Source: Lumbricus rubellus
Taxonomy: Eukaryota > Annelida > Clitellata > Crassiclitellata > Lumbricidae
Length of the DNA: 64,000 bases
Direction of reading: 5' to 3'
Assembly: GCA_945859605.1 (NCBI GenBank)
Contig: OX243811.1
Span: 51,406,898 to 51,470,897 of the forward strand
The position numbers and the translations under genes were made by a program. The notes under the pieces are model-generated. The model did no database searches. It was not told the origin of the DNA and worked only from the letters and a program-made list of their open reading frames with translations. Positions 58,012 through 64,000 of this stretch are shown here, one piece after another (position 1 is the stretch's first letter; each line of letters starts with the position of its first letter).

Positions 58012-61000
58012 ATGGCAAGCGCATCAACGGCCAATTCTTGTATTTCCTGTGTCCAATACAATGGTGAGCTTTTATATGGACCAGCAACACGGTAAGTTAT
58101 ACAGGTATACGCCTAGCGACAAAGTTAAAGGTCAAAATTTCTGGAAGTAGGATATTCGACTGGTAGCCTAGTTTTTGTTGAATATCTTTTAACCGACCTG
58201 TCGCATCTCATAGTCATTGAAACGGAAGGAACATTAAAAGAATTTCTGCTGCAAACCAACTGCTAACGACTTTTATAAAACAATGCAATAATTAATACTG
58301 GAGATACGACAAGATAATTTGACGCGATGTGCTGATCTTGACCGAAGATATCTGGGCTGGGTGACAGCGGGTAGGCCTATAGGAGTTGTAGAATAGGGCA
58401 TGGGCAGAGTTTATCAGAGGCTAGGAGGCTAAGCCCCTCCAAGAAGGCCCAGATTCAACTTTTTACCATGAAAATGGTATCATTTTCGGGGTTCGCCCTC
58501 TCAATAAGGCCCTGACTCGGGGTTAGCCCCCTAAAGAACGAAAACCAAACTCCGCCCATTGGTTAAGGGACTTAAGGAGAGCACTTTGAAGCGAATTCGC
58601 TCCGGGATTTTCAAACAGTGACGCGATTAATTGAGACAAGTGCTGTAAGAAAAAACTTTAGAGCCATAAGCAGGTTATTTTTGAGTTGAGAGCGTTGTCG
58701 GCTGTTTTGAAACTATTAGCCTATGTGTAATCTAGAAATTGCAAAATAAAAAACCGACCATAAAAGAAGTTTAAATGATATGATATTTTGCAGTTTAGAG
58801 CGGCAAATGAAATTCACGCATTGAAGTCAAAATCTGATTAAAAATTCCGTCAGTATGTTATATATCTGTAAGTAAACTATTTGCCTGTGCATGTAGGCTA
58901 TCCAATTCTCATCTTTTCATTAGGTCATTACTCTATTGAGATGCATAATAAACTACACGCTGAAAGGGAGTCTAACTGGGTAATAATAATAGCCTACTAT
59001 ATGGCTGTGGTTCCTATGCTGAGCTTGATTAAGGGCAAGTTCTAGCTATCCTACAGACTGCCTAACGGTTCGCCACTGCTTTCCTGCAATATTATTCTAT
59101 CAACAGTAAGCTAAACGCGTTCCCTTTCGAGTCTTATGTTGTCCTGCTTGCTATGACTACAGCAGCTTGTGTCCTGATAGTCGCGACGACTCGTGAGCCG
59201 TGCAAGCAGTAACGTGTGCTTTCAGTTCTCACTGGTTTCTAAGGAAACGAGCTTTGTTTTCGCGCCTTTATGCTCCGCACTGCTCCTTTGTGCAGCCTCA
59301 CAGACCCCAGCACAATCAGGTCTCCTGCATGCCTGTATACAGTGTATAGGAAAGCGTGGCTCTTTGCTCACCCGTGCAATGGGATTAACGGCAACACAGA
59401 GCTGCTACACAGACGCATGTAGCCTGTTGTAGATACAGTATTGATAGCGCTTTGTAAAGCTCTAATAAGCCTATGTTTCACATACAGAGCCCATCATCCA
59501 CACACAATTTTGCATAGTTGAAAACATTTTTGTCAAATATCCTGGTAAGCAGATAATTTACTATCTGTTTAATTCGTGAAAACACTAAATTGCAATCGGT
59601 TTATACAATATAGCCTAATAACACAGAGAGAGTGAACTGTTGTGTGCTGTTACAATGTTGTAGAAGGTCATCGTCGTCTTCAGAGTCCGGTCGTCGAAGC
59701 AATGATGGTGGATGAATGTTTCGACGGTGACTGGTGTACGATGTGTACAGGATGTGTTGCGGAGGACTGCAAAGGCAGACACCCGTTCATCATCGTCAAT
59801 GGAGGAGTTGGACCTCACCTCGAACTCTACGAGTAAGACTGTTTACTCCGCATCCGGCGTTTAATGGTACAAGAAATGATAATTGTGGACATCTCGTTAA
59901 AAGCTCGTATATAGGCCATTGTTCAGCGTCTAAAAATTGAAACATTGGCTAGGATCTATATAATTATACTATTAGATAGTAACTGTTGATGTGAGATAGC
60001 CTATATAAATTATGACTAATGATACAGGCTGTTTCACTCGGTGAGACTTCGGGAGGAGCGCCAGAACGCAGCGGCAAAGAGAATTCAGAGAAAATGGAGA
60101 GATTTTGTGGCGAAGAGAAAACTACGCAAAATCAGACGTGTGGTGGGTGAAATCTTGCAGTAGCCTTCTAAAATTTAATAAAGTCATGTTAAACTTGTAT
60201 GAAGCAGCGTTTTTATCTGTTTGTTGCTTCGCAGAGGCCTATGCGCATGAAGGGTAGGCCGAAGCATAATACTTAGGCATACATAATTAATATCCTTCTG
60301 CTACATACTCCTCTTATATCACTGCTGTTCATGGAGTTGTGAAGCTGGATAGGCTTTACTGACGCAACTCGCGACCCACTGGACGCCTCATTCCCAGCGG
60401 ATATATCGTTAGATCTTCAACGGCGAAACACGATCTGCATGCCTGTCCGAGACATTGCCACTGCTCTCTGTCCTATAGGGCCTATATGACAAGGTGACAC
60501 TTGTTCAGTTTCGTCTTGCTGTCTGTATTTGACTTCTTTCTGTCATCACAACGTTCTTATCTACCGGACGGTGAATCAACAAACAAGATACCCCGGTAGT
60601 ATATGCTAGGTCTAGATTGTCCTCCGCCATCTATTGTGCACGATCGAACGACTCCATCAAATGTAAAAATCAATCTATCAACAGAAGCAGCAACAGATGG
60701 AAATTTTGTTCTAGAACTCTGATTGGCGAACCATAGGCCTAACTATGGACTATAGTCATTGTAATTATGTTGCAACCTCATGTAGTGAACTGCCATATAA
60801 AGACCTGCTGTTGTTTAAAATTGATGTTTATTTTATTGTGTTTTGGTCTTCAGTTGCAAGAGCAAATGGGCGCCAATTACAGCTGGTCAGACTTCGTGAG
60901 AAGCTACAGAGACTTGGTCCGGAGAGTGCAAGGAAGACACAGCGCCAAACAAATGTCGACCAAATTTGATTTCAACTTGGACGACGTTCTACACTTTCTG

Positions 61001-63640
61001 AACAATCAGTGCAGTAAGAATGCACCGCGCACCATTTTAGATCAAACAACAGCGGCGCAGTCAATAATTTTAGTCCTATTTGAGAATTTATTATCTAGGC
61101 TAACCGATAGATTGTTGGGTTTTTATTTCGTATTAATCTCTTTACCGGCAATCCCGATTACAATCGTCAACTTTTGTATTATTCAATTATTGTATACGAT
61201 TATAAGTCGGTCGGCTGGTAAATGGGTTAAAATCGTTAAATGAAGTTAACAGTCTAAATAATTTTCCGAACACAATAATTTTATATCCGACATTTACTAA
61301 GCAAATTTTCAACCCATTCGAAGTAGAAATTTGCAACTTGTGTGAAGACTTTGATCATTAGTAGGACCTATAATATAGGGAGAGTTCCATTTATAAACAG
61401 AGTTCCATATAGACTCTATTATAATTATGGAACTCTGTTCCTTTCAGTCACTTAGTCTAGGCTATTTCTCAGACTTCCTCTACGTTTGTAGGACTGGACA
61501 AGGTTTTCTCAGAGTTGGCGACGGCAGCCGATGGCAAGCTATCAACACAGAAACTATCCGAGTTCTTCTACAAAGCTGGATTGTATCCGACAAAAAAGGA
61601 AATCGATGCCGCCTTCAAACTGGCTTTCAAAGGTTGAAAGCAGTCATTCCAGTTATCGAGTCGGAATTTAATTCAATTTAATCTAATTTACTAATCTAGA
61701 GGAATCGAGTTCATATTCGTATCTCTTGTAGATCTATGCAGCGTTTAATTGCTACGGTCTGACAATAGAGAACGGTTATCAACAGTTTATTTTATTAAAA
61801 ATTCCCATTATGGATTTACTAGAGGCATACGACACGATAGAAGTAGTGTATTATTTTTTGAAAGGCTGGCTGTCTGGTTGTTTAACTTTACGAGAATTAT
61901 TGCAAAAAAAATGATTCTGTTGTTGAACGAACGCCAATGTAAGCTACTTTCTGCTGCAGGTTGCGCTGGAACTGGAGAATTGATGTTCGTCATGGAGTCG
62001 CCAGAGGACGCGGCGACCTTCACGAAGCAGAAGAAAGTGATTGGAGATCTGCTGGGAAAACTGGATTGCGTCACTGCAAACTCCGTCAGAGTTGGATGCA
62101 TCAATACGGAAACGCAGTGGTTCGGATTGAACACATTTGAGGAGAAGAAGGACGTCATATCCGCCATCGGAGAGCTCAGCTATCCCGGATCTGCAGGTTC
62201 ATCGGGAAACCTGGAGAAGTCCCTGGAGACAATGCGTCAAGTTATGACTTCTGAGTCTCGCGTGGATGTGTCAAAGAGAATTGCGATCGTTGTTCGATCG
62301 CAAGCAACAAACGAACCAGCGACCAACGATTCGACAACTAAACGAAAGACATCGGTCAACAACAACAACTCCAACACACGTAGACCGTCAATTGCTGACA
62401 ATCCTGCCAGTCGTAGACTATCAATTGCTGACAATCCTGCCAGCCGTAGACCATCAATTGCTGACAATCCCGCCAGCCGTAGACCATCAATTGTCCGCAA
62501 ACCTGCCAAGAGCACACCATCGGATGTCATCAATCCTGCCAAGAGCACATCATCAATTGCTGCCAATCCTGCCAATAGCATACCATCAATAGTTGTCAAC
62601 CCTGCCAAGACCGCACCATCAGACGTCGTCAATCCTGCCAATAGCATACCATCAATAGTCGTCAACCCTGCCAAGAGTACATCGTCAATAGCTGTCAATC
62701 CTGCCAATCGCATACCAACAATTGCTGTCAATCCTGCCAAGCGTAGACCTTCAGTTGACACGAAACCCAACAACAGCCGCAGACCATCCGTTGCTATCAA
62801 CACTGATGGAAATCTGACCACCAGAAAACACATCGTCAACAACAACAAAGGAAGCCGCCACAGATTGTCAGTTGCAGACGCTGCTGTGTCCAGTCGGAGA
62901 AGGTCATTGGTCAACGGCGATCAGCTGACCAATCGGGACACTGAAGATGATGATGACGACGACGATGAGGAGGATCGCAGGTCAACCGTTGCAGACGATG
63001 ACATCATTCGTTCGAAAGTGGATCTTGAAGCAGATCGTCGTTTGATGCGCCAATGTCAACTGGCGAAAGACGATAACATACGACTGATTGTTATTGGTGA
63101 GTAGAGGATATAATTATATGCGCACATGGGATATATTATATCCATTCAGCCAATGCTCAGATCCTAAAAGATGCCATGCGCGAGATTCGCATTAATGCAA
63201 TACCATATACATGTAGTATATGCAATGTATTATATAGTACAGAATTGCAATCGTAATCGTAAACCCCACATTTCTAAAGCGCCACTTGAAAAACCAGGCG
63301 CAATTAAGGCACCAGCTTATTCACATTTCACAAGCACTGTGTTTAGTCAGAGGGGCTGTTCCCAAAAATAGTCCGGAAAGTGGTACGGTACGGTACTTAA
63401 GTGGTTCAGACTATTTGATTGGAAGGTGATCCACATGAAGTGACTGCGTCTGGTCTGTCGTTTGTAATCATGCAGATGCAGCTACAAAATTTACGACTTC
63501 TGGTCATGAGAAGAAGTCAGCAGACGACAGCAACAACGCAGTTCTCGCGTCTGACGAGAATCTCGTCTTCTCGGCATCAGATCATGGCACAGCGTTGAAG
63601 ATCCGCAATGAAATAATGGATATCGTCTGCGCTGAAGCAG
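58012..63640 (+). CDS. Multi-exon gene: Cys-rich segment, IQ motif, EF-hand-like segment, interrupted VWA domain
   Basis: Exons supported by phase: 59684 (or 59664)-59832, 60028-60142, 60854-61013, 61492-61632, 61960-63096, 63521-63640. A first coding exon is proposed at 58012-58091 (MASASTANSCISCVQYNGEL..., donor CG|GTAAGT), but its phase does not match the next exon, so at least one exon between is missing; 59488-59544 is a weak candidate. Order: CxxC and WCTMCTGC; IQ motif AAKRIQRKWRDFVAKRK (calmodulin-type site); WSDFVRSYRDLV; EF-hand-like VFSELATAADGKLSTQKLSE and AGLYPTKKEIDAAF; then a VWA-like fold from ELMFVMESPED to NEIMDIVCAEA. The MIDAS DxSxS is replaced by ESPED, so metal binding is doubtful. 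After strand RIAIVVRS the fold is interrupted by about 235 residues. Unspliced, the last exon stops about 60 bases later; with donor GCAG|GTGTGT the gene leaves the window. I do not recognise a named orthologue. Confidence 0.75.
62379..62774 (+). repeat. 33-bp coding minisatellite: 12 copies of an 11-residue repeat
   Basis: Units begin at 62379 and every 33 bases to 62742. The consensus protein unit is R-R-P-S-I-A-D-N-P-A-S. Units 1-4 and 12 retain RRPS or RRLS, a basophilic-kinase (PKA-like) pattern; units 5-11 drift to STPS, STSS, SIPS, TAPS or RIPT, but the V/I-x-NPA core stays. A thirteenth partial unit follows. The frame is preserved throughout, which argues for a translated array. Confidence 0.9.
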
Positions 63641-63844
63641 GTGTGTTAATGGACTGCATGCAGATGACATCGAACACGCGATCCTCCTTATTTGCATGAA
63701 ACAACAACAACAACGCTAATGCACGATGCGCGTGTCCCGCAATTATTATTGTTGCCTGCCTGTCGTATCCCTTTCTTTTATGGGTTATGTATTCACACAT
63801 GCACCCGGTTTATTAGAGTAGACTACAGGAGGATTTGCAATTGT

Positions 63845-63925
63845 AATTGTAATTGAAAACGAACATTTATAAAGCGCCACGAGTGGTCAGAAGGTCATTT
63901 CCACTTCCGGGCCTCTGACAAACAG
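63845..63925 (-). repeat. SINE tail with (AATTAC)n
   Basis: TTGTAATTGTAATTG and CATTTATAAAGCGCC repeat, in inverse orientation, the SINE 3' end seen at 4690-4760. From 63641 to 64000 I see no other feature. Confidence 0.5.
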
Positions 63926-64000
63926 TAGGCCATATTAATTATTATCAGAATCTATGGTAGTGTTTCAAGGTACCCTTCTGTATGCAGTATGTGTACAACA

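Noticed and set aside
62237..62914. 225-residue minus-strand frame with repeated AGLTAIDG
   Set aside because: The antisense of the 33-bp coding array; the plus frame has splice-consistent exons and VWA similarity.

Overview
This is a piece of an animal nuclear genome. It has multi-exon genes with GT-AG introns, dense transposon debris, microsatellites and long AT-rich introns. The domain content points to a marine invertebrate deuterostome: a Dbs/MCF2L-type RhoGEF, a 14-3-3 of the zeta/beta class, tRNA-headed SINEs whose tails read GCGCTATA(TA), and fold-back elements resembling the TU elements described in sea urchins. I favour an echinoderm, as inference only. Splice junctions were predicted by eye; all 20 RhoGEF exons and all 6 14-3-3 exons join without a frame conflict.

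Layout. 1-17.9 kb is a repeat-rich desert. It holds a piggyBac-like composite (889-3006), a palindromic hAT pair (3258-5153), four fold-back elements with minisatellite termini (5886-6516, 6861-7100, 7302-7870, 9453-10133) plus one nested in the piggyBac-like composite (1015-2244), a tandem repeat interrupted by a hAT element and a SINE (11.5-14.86 kb), and small hAT MITEs. 18.0-20.4 kb is an intronless gene (+) coding an alpha-crystallin/Hsp20-like domain with a long disordered tail. 20.4-23.5 kb is microsatellites and MITEs. 23.5-30.3 kb is AT-rich with no recognised exon and may be the RhoGEF 3' UTR or terminal introns. 30.3-43.5 kb is the RhoGEF (-): CRAL-TRIO, helical spectrin-like repeats, DH, PH. 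43.5-46.8 kb holds a further fold-back element and a tandem duplication. 46.9-50.4 kb is the 14-3-3 gene (+). 50.4-58 kb is its probable 3' UTR and more repeats. 58.0-63.6 kb is a gene (+) with a Cys-rich segment, an IQ motif, an EF-hand-like segment and a VWA-like fold interrupted by a phospho-site-like repeat array; it may run past the window.

The genes do not form an operon or an obvious pathway. RhoGEF and 14-3-3 are both general signalling proteins and their adjacency is probably incidental.

The most unusual signal is a family of transposon-like elements with terminal inverted repeats built from short tandem boxes that share a CGGAC core. They are flanked by 9-bp target duplications (four exact, one 8/9, one 7/9), and several carry a common telomere-like internal module while the terminal box sequence differs between elements. 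Two other structures stand out: a 41-bp tandem array that replicates a RhoGEF splice donor seven times, and a VWA domain split by 11-residue repeats.
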